Positions 10,653 to 22,153 of a stretch of 64,000 nt of DNA are shown here, in pieces; position 1 is the first letter of the stretch; each line of letters opens with the position of its first letter. Both the position numbers and the translations under genes were made by a program. Source of the stretch: Eustoma russellianum (taxonomy: Eukaryota > Streptophyta > Magnoliopsida > Gentianales > Gentianaceae); assembly GCA_036186865.1 (NCBI GenBank), contig AP025053.1, forward strand, positions 5,563,786 through 5,627,785, read 5' to 3'. Below the pieces are notes generated by a model. The model had not been told where the DNA came from. It did no database searches and saw only the letters and a program-made list of their open reading frames with translations.

Positions 10653-11129
10653 GGTATCGTTTGGTTCGTACTTGGGTATCAGAATCAGAATCAGAATGAT
10701 ATGACAGGAAATGAGTTTGGATGATATGGGTAGGACCTAAAAGTGGTAGTTGTTTGGTATTGAAGTGTGAATGGGTATGATAGACATTGATGGTGTTTGG
10801 AATGTATCGGAATTGAAATGAGTATCGAATTTGATACTTACAAAAAAAGGGTATCGAATTTGGACGGCCGGAAAAATTACCGAAAATATTTGACCGGCCG
10901 AAATAGTGGTCGGCCGGCAGCGGCGGACCGGCCATACCCCTCATTCTCCCTCATTCACCCATATTGATAGACAAGGGGCTAGTATATCAAAAAAAAAAGA
11001 TATCCATTAACAAATACTTGGATATCAAAGTGATATCCATACCCCTATTTCTCCAAACAAACAACTTCAATGGGTTTGGATTCCTCCAAAACCATTCTCT
11101 TATTCTAAACCCCCCAACCAAACACCACC
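10653..11129. mobile_element. PIF/Harbinger-type MITE, copy 3 (diverged)
   Basis: It is flanked by TTA at 10650-10652 and 11130-11132. The left end GGTATCGTTTGGTTC and the right end 'aaccaaacaccacc' are imperfect inverted repeats. The interior has the same order as the copies at 6307 and 20523 but inverted: 'gaatcagaatcagaatgat', a CCGGCCG-rich core, then 'gatatccattaac...gatatc'. Confidence 0.65.
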
Positions 11130-11229
11130 TTAGTTACACTAGCATACGGAAGTCGGAGAACTAGCAGATGCTCTTTCGCACGGTAAACTCCGTATAAACT
11201 CTATATATGTTTCGAGCAAAAGGTCATAC

Positions 11230-11440
11230 CTTGGTCTTAAGGATTCTATTGTCCCAACCACAAGGAGCATTGTGAAGGATGTAAATTAGGAATTCAACAG
11301 CCTTCTAGATTGGGTGAGGACTTAGGCAGTGATCCACACAAGATATATCCGCGCAAACTAGGCATTCGGCCTAGTAACATTAAAACACTCATACTACGCG
11401 TGTCTTTAGAATCTAACTCTTAACTTCTTGAAACAAATAC
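11230..11440 (-). mobile_element. SINE, family C
   Basis: It shares 'aaggagcattgtgaaggatg', 'cctagattgggtgagga', 'cattcggcctagtaacatt' and 'cgcgtgtctttagaatc' with the copy at 225-447. Confidence 0.55.
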
Positions 11441-11785
11441 CAAGATTTTAAAAGCAAATTGAGAGATTTGCCCTAGTGATCATAGATATAGGACATTTTT
11501 CCAAAAGAATATCCAAATACAGAGAAACTTTTAGTTAAAATGATCGACCCTGACTAATGTATAAAAAAGGCATTATACTCTACGATATCATTGATCGCCA
11601 TCGAAGTTTTCCTTCTTTTTTCAACCCTATACAGAAGTATGTAACTCGCCTTCCTATTCGTTCTAAGTATGGAGCTTGTTCCTCTTTCTTTTCATTTTTC
11701 TAATAAAGAAGACGACTACAAGATCGAATTAGCTTTCTGTGGTGAACTGGTCGTCCCATACCTTCTTTCTGTCTGATATGTGTGG
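11441..11785. other. Intergenic, no gene seen
   Basis: No coding region or known repeat was recognised. Confidence 0.35.
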
Positions 11786-11788
11786 AAC

Positions 11789-11972
11789 CAAATCAGGTCT
11801 TTTTCGATTCCAGCCTCCCCCTCTACTATCTATTCCATTGCATTCCATCGTCTCGTATTGTACGGTACTGTATTAGTTTTACCACCAAATCATGTCTTTT
11901 TAGATTCCAGCCTCCCCCTCTACCATCTATCCCATTGCATTCCATCGTCTCGTACCGTATTAGTTTTACCAT
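11789..11972 (+). repeat. Imperfect tandem duplication, units about 97 and 87 bp
   Basis: Both units carry 'gattccagcctccccctcta', 'cattgcattccatcgtctcg' and 'tattagttttaccac'. The second lacks about 10 bases near its end. Open frames on either strand here run through the duplication and have no recognisable homology. Confidence 0.8.
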
Positions 11973-12203
11973 TAAACTATGTCCGTGTTGGAAAACTAGG
12001 ACTATAAGATAGCTTGTAGGTTGGAAATGGACAAGCAATTTAATTTCATTCTGAAGCTTTTTCTTTTGAAGCAATATATGTTTAAAAGTGCAGATTTATA
12101 AATTCACCGTACTTTTATTTTTGTTTGTTGGACTATTTGCTTCATATTATAATTAAATATAGGAAGAAAAAACAGTATTTTTCAGTGAAAAGATGCCGGT
12201 GCT

Positions 12204-12223
12204 CCCCCCCCCCCCCCCCCCCC
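12204..12223. repeat. Homopolymer run of 20 C
   Basis: This is one of eight G or C runs of 12 bases or more in the window. Confidence 0.9.
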
Positions 12224-12403
12224 TCTTTGTGTTGTTATTTATTATTGATAGAAACAAATCAATTGCCTATTAACCAACAATTCATGTGTGTGTATATATA
12301 TATTCAAAATCATCAAGTCATTGCTGGAAAATTGAAATGAACTTGACGAATGATTCAAGAAAAAGAAAAAGGGCAGGTTTTTTGTTTCTATTTTCTGTAT
12401 TAG

Positions 12404-12549
12404 GCTCTCGCGTTTGTTCATGATCTGGGAAGATATGTACGCAGCCTTACCATATACTTTTTTGTGCAAAAGGTTATTTTCAAGACTTAAGTCCGTGACC
12501 TTAAAGTCACAATACAACAAACTTACTAGTTGCTTTAAGACTCGTCCTG
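12404..12549 (-). mobile_element. Au-like SINE
   Basis: The plus strand shows its reverse complement: 'gatatgtacgcagccttacc', 'ttttgtgcaaaaggttattt', 'gtccgtgaccttaaagtcac'. It matches the Au copies elsewhere in the window. Confidence 0.6.
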
Positions 12550-12711
12550 ATAAGCAAGAAAAATTCACTAATTCTACGTACATTCTTTTTTTTGGGTGGT
12601 GTTTGACTTACAAGTCCCAATGTCCACCCTTGGATAATTGCAAACAAAATAAATAAATAAATAATCAGATGATTCATTGATGAAAACTGGGTGAACTACA
12701 ACCCTCTACAA

Positions 12712-12920
12712 GGGTTGGAATCTACTCACTCCCACTTTCATCACCCCCTTTGTGACCACGCGACACGTGGTAGCAAAGGAGGGTGGTGAGGCTAGATGAG
12801 GGTCACCTGCATCTAGCCTCACCACCGCCTCTTGCTGCCACNNNNNNNNNNCCTCTTGCTGCCACGTGTCGCGTGGTCACGCGTCACCGCACCCCCTTAC
12901 GGTGAGAGGATCCTATCCCC
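12712..12920. mobile_element. Foldback MITE interrupted by an assembly gap
   Basis: It belongs to the 'gaggctagatg' foldback family. Left-arm blocks ('cgacacgtggtagcaaagga') are repeated inverted at the right ('ctgccacgtgtcgcgtgg'). Ten N lie at 12842-12851, and the 13 bases 'cctcttgctgcca' appear on both sides of them. Confidence 0.65.
12842..12851. other. Assembly gap (10 N)
   Basis: Ten ambiguous bases lie at the right-hand arm of the foldback element, with 'cctcttgctgccac' duplicated on both sides. Confidence 0.95.
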
Positions 12921-13494
12921 TTTCCAATATGCTTAGCCATTGAACTTCATGTGCTAAACCACTAACCTTAAGTCCAAAATGTAGAAGCCCACATTTCTCC
13001 TTTACAAATAACATTTTCCTTAAACATTCTTTAATTAGGTGTTCTACATATATATGTGGTCACCTTTCTGTCTAATAGTCCATGTTTTTACCTCATTTTT
13101 ATCTTCCACAAGTAGTATATGTGTTGGTGTTTCACTTTATTTTAAAAAAAAAAAACGCCCCAAAAGTCTCCATTATTCTTTATGTAAGACTTTATATACA
13201 GAGAATGAAAGTCGATTTATATACATAAGTAAACAAACCATAGAGCTCATTGCATATGGCATGTTCTAAGGGATCTCAAAACAATAGTTTATACAAAAAT
13301 TTGAGCTCTATAGTCTAATACATGTACATACTCATTGCATATGGCAAGTCATTAAAGAAAATTTTTTCTACCGAGTGTTATAGTTTATTCTGTGTTGTAT
13401 CGATTTATAAAGGCGTATTTCATGTATTAAAAACTTTTCCATTTCTAATGGAGTAAAGAACACATTCTTTTTTGATTTTGGAATATGATAGAAT
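12921..13494. other. Intergenic, no gene seen
   Basis: AT-rich. A direct repeat 'ctcattgcatatggca' occurs at about 13247 and 13331. Nothing else is recognisable. Confidence 0.35.
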
Positions 13495-13695
13495 AAAATA
13501 AAATGACTTACTAAATTAGTTGCGCTTCTTATATTGTGAAGTAGCAGTTGATCGACACAGCTTGACGCAATTTTCATTATAGGTCATCGGAAAACAATCT
13601 ATGTGTGTGTATGATTGCGTACATCCGACCCTTTCTATACCTTGACATAAATCGAAATCTCTAAGACAATGGAGTAATGTTATTGTATTTCATGT
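13495..13695 (+). mobile_element. SINE with TS-like 3' end, family B
   Basis: It reads 'gcgcttcttatattgtgaag', 'agttgatcgacacagcttga', 'gattgcgtacatccgaccct', then 'gacaatggagtaatgttatt'. This is the fullest plus-strand copy of the family. Confidence 0.6.
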
Positions 13696-14044
13696 ATTAG
13701 GAAAAAAACAAAAAGAATAGAAGAAGGATTAAGAAATAAAAAGAATAAAATGTGAAGAGAAATGTTGATGACCATTGGTGCCTTGGAAATTGGGTTTGTC
13801 ATCAATCATTGGAAGGAGTCATTAGTCGCCAAATGTGAAAGTTCAGACTCTTTGAGCTGACACTGTCAACGCATGACTTTCTGCATTAACTTCAAATCAT
13901 CTTTGTCCGGCCACTTTTAAATAATCAACATATTCCCAAAACATATTCCAATAATTTCAGATAAAAAGTTTCAAAAAGAACGTCAAAGATTCGAACCTTG
14001 ACAAAGATAAAAATGTTTAAACTCCCTTCAGGCTAGCTACATAG
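13696..14044. other. Intergenic, no gene seen
   Basis: No coding region was recognised. Confidence 0.35.
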
Positions 14045-14305
14045 TGTGAGAGCACTATTGACCCGTGGAATGGCTTGATAGGCTGACAGATCAGCCTGTC
14101 GGTTGTTCATTTGGTGCTAATGGGCTCCTTGTGATGTCCCTGTGTTATGAAAAACTTCTAATAGTGGGCCTTGAGAACCTGATTTACATCTCTAAACACC
14201 ATGTGGGACCTGGGGTGGCAGGGACCAGTAGGCCTTGGGAACCTGATTTACATCTCTATACAACATGTGGGACCGGAGGTGGCACATACCCTTACTGGTT
14301 AGGGT
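14045..14305 (+). mobile_element. SINE-like repeat, family D
   Basis: It contains 'aacctgatttacatctctaa', 'catgtgggacctggggtggc' and 'ccttactggttagggttcaa', with an internal duplication of the 'ccttgagaacctgattt' block. The same blocks occur at 46500-46750 and 48140-48268. Confidence 0.5.
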
Positions 14306-14326
14306 TCAACCATTTAAATAATCACC

Positions 14327-14469
14327 AGTAAAGTTGAACAATGATTTTGCGTATTCGAACCACAGAAATAACATCTTACATAAAGTGTAAATGTTGTGTA
14401 CATCAGATCGCAGAGTGATTCACCTCTCTCGCCACAAATGCAGGAACCTAATGCACCAGAAACGCCTTT
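14327..14469 (+). mobile_element. Au-like SINE (diverged)
   Basis: It carries 'gcgtattcgaaccacagaaa', 'cataaagtgtaaatgttgtg', 'tacatcagatcgcagagtga' and 'cctaatgcaccagaaacgcc'. Confidence 0.5.
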
Positions 14470-15270
14470 ATTCAATAATAATAATTCTTGCATAAACGCA
14501 GAAGCATAGTGCTTCGAAAACATTCTGTTATTCAATAATAATAATAATACACCTAAAAACACATACTCGAATGAACATACATCAGTTCCGTGTTTTCAAA
14601 CATATATTAAAGTATATGGAGTAAAACTTTAACTTAACATTTTTGTGGTTATAATCAGCACCGAATGAAACTTACAAAAAGCCCAATAAATACTGCTTGG
14701 ACTATGGTTGGTTTTGTTATGGATATATTGAAATATCAAGATAAACATTATGTTGATATACATTGTAGAGATAGACATTATGTTAGATGTAGATATCCAA
14801 AGTATTATAACTTTTGTATTATCCAAATGGTTTGTCCAGGCTTATCTTCACTCCATGAGTCCTATAAATAGGATCTTATGTCATATATAAAAGATATACC
14901 TTGAGATACAAAGTTCTCTAGTTTCTCTTTTCTATTATATTCTTGAGTTTATAACAGGTTCAATGATTATTCATGATTTTTTTTTACATTTCTAATAAAA
15001 TTTAGACGTAAATTGCATGTAACTACGCTTAAATTAATTTACGTCACACTACAAATCTGTGTTTTTTCCTCACGAAAATATCCTTTTTTGGTGAAAAGCC
15101 AAGAATTTTGAATTTTATTGTACACCGTGGACCCGATATAGCACACACCATGATATAGTGTGTAGTAAATTTTTTCCCTTAAAAAAATTGCTCCGCAGTC
15201 TAATGATATGATGATAATTTTATTAGCTACCTAAAAGCGAGCAAAATCACCCAATTCATATTATTGTGTC
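14470..15270. other. Intergenic, no gene seen
   Basis: AT-rich with short 'ttattcaataataataat' repeats near 14470-14545. No coding evidence. Confidence 0.4.
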
Positions 15271-15274
15271 ATCT

Positions 15275-15430
15275 ATGCAAGTATATATATAGAATGAGTG
15301 TCATTAGAACCAAACTCTCTATTTCTTGGGATGGAGTTATTCTTCGCATGCCTCTCATCCTCTCCAAACTCTAAAATAGATTTTGTATTTTGCTGTTGTT
15401 TATATATATTGAGTATGGTTGTTGTTGTAT
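15275..15430 (+). mobile_element. RTE-type LINE 3' tail fragment
   Basis: 'accaaactctctatttcttg', 'ggatggagttattcttcgca', then 'gagtatggttgttgttg' match the LINE 3' tail seen elsewhere in the window. Confidence 0.5.
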
Positions 15431-16854
15431 CACTTTTTTTTATTTGAATATGGTATATGTGACCAGAGGGTTCCGATTGGGTTAATTACCCAAAACCTTA
15501 TGTTTGGTCATTACGCTAAATAAACATCCACGTGTAAAAAGCATTAAAAAAAACCTCTAACATATAGACTAACGCGGTTAAATAGTTTTTTTTTTTCGTC
15601 CAACCTGCTATTAAAATTATAAAGATTAGTTAAGTCTTTGGCTTAAGCTAAAATTCGAAAAAAGAAAAAGAGAGGTTAACAGTAACGAATATAAACGAAT
15701 TCTTTTAAGAAATAAATTTAAAAAGAAAACGAGAAGAAGAACAGAGAAAAAAAAATTCATCCTGCATCTTCTCTTTATTCAGCCGTCATCCCCGACGAAA
15801 TCTGTTGGCTAAGAAAAAAAGATTGTAAACGATAGTATATATTCAAAGTATACATAAACACTGAAACAAATTCAAACTATTATATATGTAAATAAAATTT
15901 CACATTTTTCTGGAAGTATTCTAAAATATTATTGTTTTTTCATGTTCGGTAAGATACCTTTTCTATATAAATAATCAAAAAACCATTTAAAAAATTAATC
16001 AAATATACTGATTTGAGACTATTTGTGACATAGTTTCTCACATAGAATATTCTTTCCATACTCAGAAGTAATCATTCTTATAATGCACAGTTTCAATAGC
16101 ATATTCAATACACGATAGAAAATGAATCGAGATAAATAAATCTTTTTAATTGTAAACATCGAAACTCTATGAAGTTATCATAGGATATGAAAGCCTATAT
16201 TAGGACTCAAACATTTTTTGAGGCTTTGTATCTATTGCTAAAAATTAAAACAAAAATGTATAAACAGATTATTGTTTGCAGTAATAATGCATATGTCGTA
16301 AAATTCGTGTATGGTAACATTTGAAAGATGAAAGCGTGACATAAAAATACATAGTGCGTGTGGGAAAGAAAAAAACTATTGTCATGTGAACTTGTGTTAT
16401 CTGCTTTCATGAAATATACAGAAGAGAAAAATGGGAGAAAAAAAAAAGTAAGAATAGAAGCGGAGAATCTCAGACATAATATGAAAAAACAATCCAAATC
16501 TGACACGATCCTCGCATGTATGGATATATCTTTGCGGAGTTTCGTGTACGAATCGGGTAACACATGAAACTTAGCTGTTAAGATCGGGTCGTGTCCAGGT
16601 ATGCCGCAGGTTACTTATTTAAACCCGCCATTCCCGAATTTTTTTAATATTTTCCAAATATTAATTATTAAAATTAAAATTGTCAAACTAAAAATCATAA
16701 AACCTAAGCATTTACCCTTTGCTCACCCGCCGCCCTACCTGGTTATCAAATCCAACTCCTACATCATTCTCTATTATCTTCTTTGAAGTTTGAACTCTCT
16801 GTCTCCCGTCCGGTCACCCTCCGCCTCCTTCTGGCCTCTGTCTCTGTAGCGCCC
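15431..16854. other. Intergenic, no gene seen
   Basis: No homology was recognised. The overlapping open frames near 16.2-16.56 kb on both strands look random. Confidence 0.4.
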
Positions 16855-18700
16855 CGCTCCCGAACTCTAGTATCGGGAATGGTGCATCCGCCGTAGTCTA
16901 CTACGAGAACTACAAGACGGTGTTCAAACTTCTTACACGTCAGAAATAACGTATAATGTTTTTCGCAGAAATGATAATTAAAAAGCCAAAATCAATCCAT
17001 AAATAATCCCAATGTAAAAATAAACCAGAGTTTAGGGTTGAAGAAACCCAACACCTCGAATGGAATTCTAAAAGTCTCATAAAAACAGAATAAATATGAA
17101 AACCATCAAGTAAACCAAAAGGTCTCGCAAAGCTCACTCTTCCTAGCTCGCATAGTCAGTCTCGTCCTCTACAAAAATATACTCGGGCTTGGGCTCAACT
17201 GTGGAAAGGTTAGTAGTAGGGGTGAGTGATTGGAAAATCACTCGTAGGCTACCCGTCTTTTTCCCAGAAAGGAACCATACTTACAATAAATAAACAAATA
17301 CATAAAACAAATATCACATACTTGATCCGATCAACAAGTAAACACATAACAAACAAATATAATTTCATCACATATAAATATGCAATACGCAATTTCATGA
17401 TGCATGCTCTTTCACACTACCGTGTCACACAATCAATCACATTATTTCACACGTCATGCTTTTTCTATCCATGTTATGTAATGCATGTCCCGGGGTCCTA
17501 TCACACGCTCCGTATCGTAGAGTCAGTTAGATCCAGCTCCGTATAATGGAGTCATTCACCCCGTGTCATGAATGCTGCACACTTTCACACTTCTGTTTCT
17601 CCTATGTTGCACGCTCGGTTCTATATTACATATTACTTATATTGCTTAGTTACCCTACATTGCGTGGGGTTCATTACTGTATTTTATCTTTCTAGAATTT
17701 ATTTTAGTTTTCTACACTTTATTTTATTTTCCTAGGCTTTCAAACACTTCATTCTTTTAGTTATTTATTTTTAGCTTCCCCTACTATATTTTTTTCTCTT
17801 GCTTTAATTTTCTTTTCTTCTCTCTCTTTCTCCCCTTTTTTCCTTTTATTCTAATTTATTTTATTTATTTAATGAGTTTCTAAATCTCTTATTAATTAAA
17901 TAATATTAATATTAAATTAATTATTTTTTTCGCTCACTGCCCCCTTTTTTCCTTTACTTTAATTATTGAAAATGTCATGGAAATATTGTTAGCCATCACC
18001 TGTATTTTTTCTAGCTTCTATTAATTTTTCTGTGACTTTATACTATTTTCTCTTATTTTCTCCTATTTATTTCATATTTATTTCTTAATTATTTTAAGTA
18101 GTTAAATAAATACAACTTCAGAAATAAAATGTAAATATTTTACTTTTAACATTTTATATTTTATGGAATTTAATTATAATATTCTGAAACTTATTTATCT
18201 TTTTCTAGAATTTTAAACTAATTTTAATTAATTACTTATTATTTATTTATTTTCGGAAATTAATTACTTAATCTTTTTTTGCAGGTCAGCCCGCTAGCTC
18301 AGCCCTGCGAACTGCGTCAGCCCGGGTCAACCTGACCCGGCTGACCTGGATTTTCTTTTTATTTTTATTTTTTTCATATTTTCTTCTAACCTCAATAAAA
18401 TCTTTATTTTAACTCCGAATTGACTCAAACCAATTTCATTTGACTCTATTTAACGTGACGCACGCACTGCAACCGGACAATCAGCGCATGTCCGACACGC
18501 GCCATCATGGACCGCGCATGGGCTCCACGTGCCTCCCCTGAACACGCTCGTGTGCCACTTCTTCAGACCCATTTTTCGATTTTCAGTCCAATTCCAACCT
18601 AATTTCCCGGCTACATGACCTAATTCTAAGTCTATTCGGGCATTTTTCTATTTTATAGCGTGAAAATGCATTCTTTTAATTTCTTTTCGGATCACATGAT
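16855..18700. other. Possible LTR-retroelement remnant
   Basis: The segment starts 'tgtagcgccccgctcccgaa'. It contains composition changes unlike its surroundings: a GC-rich part at 16855-17240, a C/T-rich part at 17640-17900, and a GC-rich 'cagcccgggtcaacctgacc' stretch near 18300. A TGTAGCGCCCC start recalls LTR sequences I have seen in other plants. I found neither a matching second LTR nor protein-coding remains, so this is only a suggestion. Confidence 0.25.
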
Positions 18701-20390
18701 CATCACCATAGCACGCACACATACTCGCACACTTCGCTTTATGCGTGTGAGTGTATATATATACACATAAAAAGACATAATATGAAACAAAACAGTAAAA
18801 TAACAATTACAATAGAAATGAAAGTGAGGCAATGGGATGGAAGGGCAAAGTATAGGTTGAAAATGTTAGAAAATAAGAATTGGCTTTAATGTGAAAAACA
18901 CTTTTTGTTAAGATATTTGTCTCTTTTTTTTTTTTTTTGTTCACTGTACTCGACAATTCTCTCTAAAAAAAACATCAAATCATATCTTCTTATAAATTTT
19001 TTGAAAAATCTCGCGAAAAAAATATTTTCAGAATGTGTATTGGTTGGCTGAAAAGTTATGTCGATTTATTTTGGATGTAGCATTATATTTATAGTTGACA
19101 TTAGTTTATTGTTCAGAAGATGCATTTTGGCTAAACGACATGACCTTAGATGCAAAAGCCTAAATTCCTAACTTCGGAGTCTTCACTTGGGAAAGATGCA
19201 AATCATCATCACTTTGCGTCTTTTTAAGTGAGAGAATCAGTGTCCACACGGTATTTACTACAAATCAGGTCAGCATTCACATCATATTAGATTAAAACTT
19301 ATGACTCAGACACCATTGAAACACCCACATTGCGACTGTCACAAAAATATCAACTGAACTACGTTATTGGACTATACGACATGACTTTGTTGGTATGTAG
19401 GTGAGAAGCATCCCTTTTTTTCTTTAATTTTTTTTCTATTTTAACCAGTTTCATGTCAGCTAAAAAGGATAACTTAAATACAAAACTAAATAAATAATTG
19501 GTTTATAAGCCAAGCGTCCATCTATGACTTATTAATTTATTATGAAAATTTTTAAAATCTTTAACAGAAATAGACATGTAGGGGTAAGGCCTCCTATATT
19601 AAGCACCATCACATTTTGAGATGACAGTTATGATGTACATGTCTAGCACTAATCGCATGAAGTAAGAAATGCATAAACCATAAAACTATGACTAATTATA
19701 TCCATAGTAATTCATTGGACAAAAATCTAACATTTTCCTGATTCCCAACAAAAATTGCCACCATCTAAACCATCATAAAGCTATTGGTTATTATATTCAT
19801 ATTAATTCCAATATGTTTTTACTTGGTCTCATTAATGAAACCATGTAACAACACATCAAAAAAAATAAATGTAAACACAAAATTGAAGAGAAGATTTCAT
19901 TCGCATAAAAACTTGCACAATATTTGCAAAACATACAAAATAAATAACCAACTCAACAGGTATACAACCTCATAATTTCAGCAAAATTTACATTATATTA
20001 AACCTAGTGGTATTATCTCAACTTTATGTGGCTATGTGAAAAAATTACATGGTTTTTATATGGCTTCCATGGCCACATAAATAAAGAGATTACTGCATCT
20101 TGCGTGGATTATACTCAACGAGTTTAAATGTTGATATCTCAATCGAAAGGCGCATGAATTGGGATTTTCCTACGGTCATTTCGGATCAAACGGATCATTT
20201 ATAATAAAAGGATGAGCTTCAAGAAAATGATTCGGAGTTCTTCCATAATAGAACTGTGCAGTACTAGACAAGAGTTAGATCTTCCAAAGAACAAATTCTT
20301 TTTTGAATAAGCCAATTCATTTCGGACCCTGCAAATCTACTCTTTTTCCTATTCAAAGATCCGCCCCCAGCTCCGTGTTTCCATTAACTA
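18701..20390. other. Intergenic, no gene seen
   Basis: AT-rich. No gene, RNA gene or known repeat was recognised. Confidence 0.4.
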
Positions 20391-20394
20391 TTAA

Positions 20395-20522
20395 TCTAAG
20401 ATATCAATATCAACTTGAACTTGATTTATCAACCTTAACTATTAAACTAAGATATCAACATCAACTTGAACTATTAAACCAAGACCTCATTGATAAATCA
20501 TGATAATTAACTATTAAACTAA
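20395..20522 (+). repeat. Local tandem repeat interrupted by a MITE
   Basis: Units contain 'aactattaaactaagatatc', 'aacatcaacttgaac' and 'ccaagacctcattgata'. The last unit is split: its left part ends at 20522 and its right part resumes at 20986 ('taagatatcaatatcaactt') beyond the Harbinger MITE. Confidence 0.75.
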
Positions 20523-20985
20523 GGTGGCGTTTGGTTGGGGGATATGGGAATCAGGTAATGGGTTTGGAAGCATCCAAACCCATTCCGGCTGTTTGTTTGG
20601 GGTAAATGGGGGAATGGATTTCATTTTGATATCCAACTATTTGGTAATGGATATCGTTTTTTGATATACTAGCCCCCCTATCTATCAAATTGGGGGAATG
20701 GGGGAATGGGGAGCCGCCGGTCAACGCCGGTCAACGGCGCCGGCCACCGCCGCCGTCCGCCGCCGGTCCGCCGTCAGTCCGCCGCCGTCCGCCGCCACCG
20801 GCCACCGGTCCGCCGCCAGTCCGCCGCCGCCGGCGACCACTATTCCGACCGGTCACTATTCTCATTCCCATTTTAATACCAAACAACTATCACTTTTAAC
20901 CCCAAACCCATATCCTCCAAACCCATTCCCTATCATACCCATTCCGATTCTAATTCCGATTCTCAAGTGTGAACCAAACGCCACC
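20523..20985. mobile_element. PIF/Harbinger-type MITE, copy 2
   Basis: The termini GGTGGCGTTTGGTT and AACCAAACGCCACC are inverted. TAA at 20520-20522 and 20986-20988 is the target duplication. It shares nearly all of its sequence with 6307-6714, with an expanded CCGCCG-rich core. Two overlapping proline-rich open frames here are not genes. Confidence 0.85.
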
Positions 20986-20988
20986 TAA

Positions 20989-21286
20989 GATATCAATATC
21001 AACTTTAACTATTAAACCAAGACCTCATTGATAGAATCAAGATGATTAGATTGTATGGTGTTTCATGATCTGAATTTGATACCATGGTTTTATTACGTCA
21101 GAATCCAAGTTTCTGATGTTTTTTATACTTAAATACATAGTGAAAATAAGCCAATAAGACCTGATTTTGTGGTCTCGATAGCAAATTTCTGTCTCATGTG
21201 GCATAGCTCAAAAAACAAAAGAAAAACATACGCTTGTGAAAACAGGATAGAATAGTCGCTCAACGTTTGGGTCAATCTTGATATCC
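20989..21286. other. Intergenic, no gene seen
   Basis: The right half of the split tandem repeat continues to about 21050. The rest is not recognised. Confidence 0.4.
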
Positions 21287-21482
21287 ATAACCAATAACAA
21301 CAACAAACATTATCCCATTATCCCATTGTTTTATAGGTTTCTGTCCATAGCGGAGTATGAGAGGTAGGATATACTCAACTATACCCATGAGGTTCTTTCT
21401 GATGACCCCATAATGAAACTTACATCAAGTTGGGTCGATCAACTGTTACTTTACGGTATAAGAAGCGTCAGCCAACAATTTA
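21287..21482 (-). mobile_element. SINE with TS-like TTG 3' end, family B
   Basis: The left edge is 'caataacaacaacaaacatt'. Then follow 'gtccatagcggagtatgaga', 'ggatatactcaactataccc' and 'catcaagttgggtcgatcaa'. It is a minus-strand copy with its tail at the left. Confidence 0.55.
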
Positions 21483-22153
21483 TTTATTTTGAGCTATAGG
21501 TTTTGCTAGTATGATCAATTTGTAACAAGCAATTGCTGCAAAAACTGAAAATTGAACAAATGAGCAATATAAATGATCAAACTTTGAGGAAAGCAATAAA
21601 CATATGACATTGTATTGCATAAAAGCTCACCCTAATATGTAATAATATTTCAATAATTAGTTACCACCCTTCATGATTTACACATTTGTTTCTTTAAGTT
21701 CAAAATCAACCCTTTCCATAATATTTCAATTATACATCTGTCAACTATGTGCCCGTTCTCTGCCTGCGGCTACCATTATACCAAATCATAAAGTAAAAAA
21801 TCCCAAGAAAATTACACTGAAGAAGTGCTGCCTTATCCATTAGGTATCTAAAAATGAATTCTTCCCTCACCACTTCATTGCAGGAAAACTAATAAGGACA
21901 GCAAAAATCAGCGTAAAAGTCTGTTTCTACTGCAGGTGCAACAGAAACTACTGCTAGAAACTTTACCTATATCTTTACAGCCTGCAAAAGGAACTATGAT
22001 GTCAATTACAACTAATTTATCCTAGATACGTACGCGTTTTCGTATTTGTACACTTGGTTAATTCTAAAGAAGAGCCATCCATTGACAACAGCATTGCATA
22101 GAGTAACTTCACAATGCAAAATTGAGGGGAGAAAGGGCATGAAGTAGAGAGAA
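21483..22153. other. 3' flank / probable 3' UTR of the PHD-homeodomain gene
   Basis: There are no coding signals. The 3' UTR of the minus-strand gene must lie in the right part of this stretch. I cannot place a poly(A) site with confidence. Confidence 0.4.
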
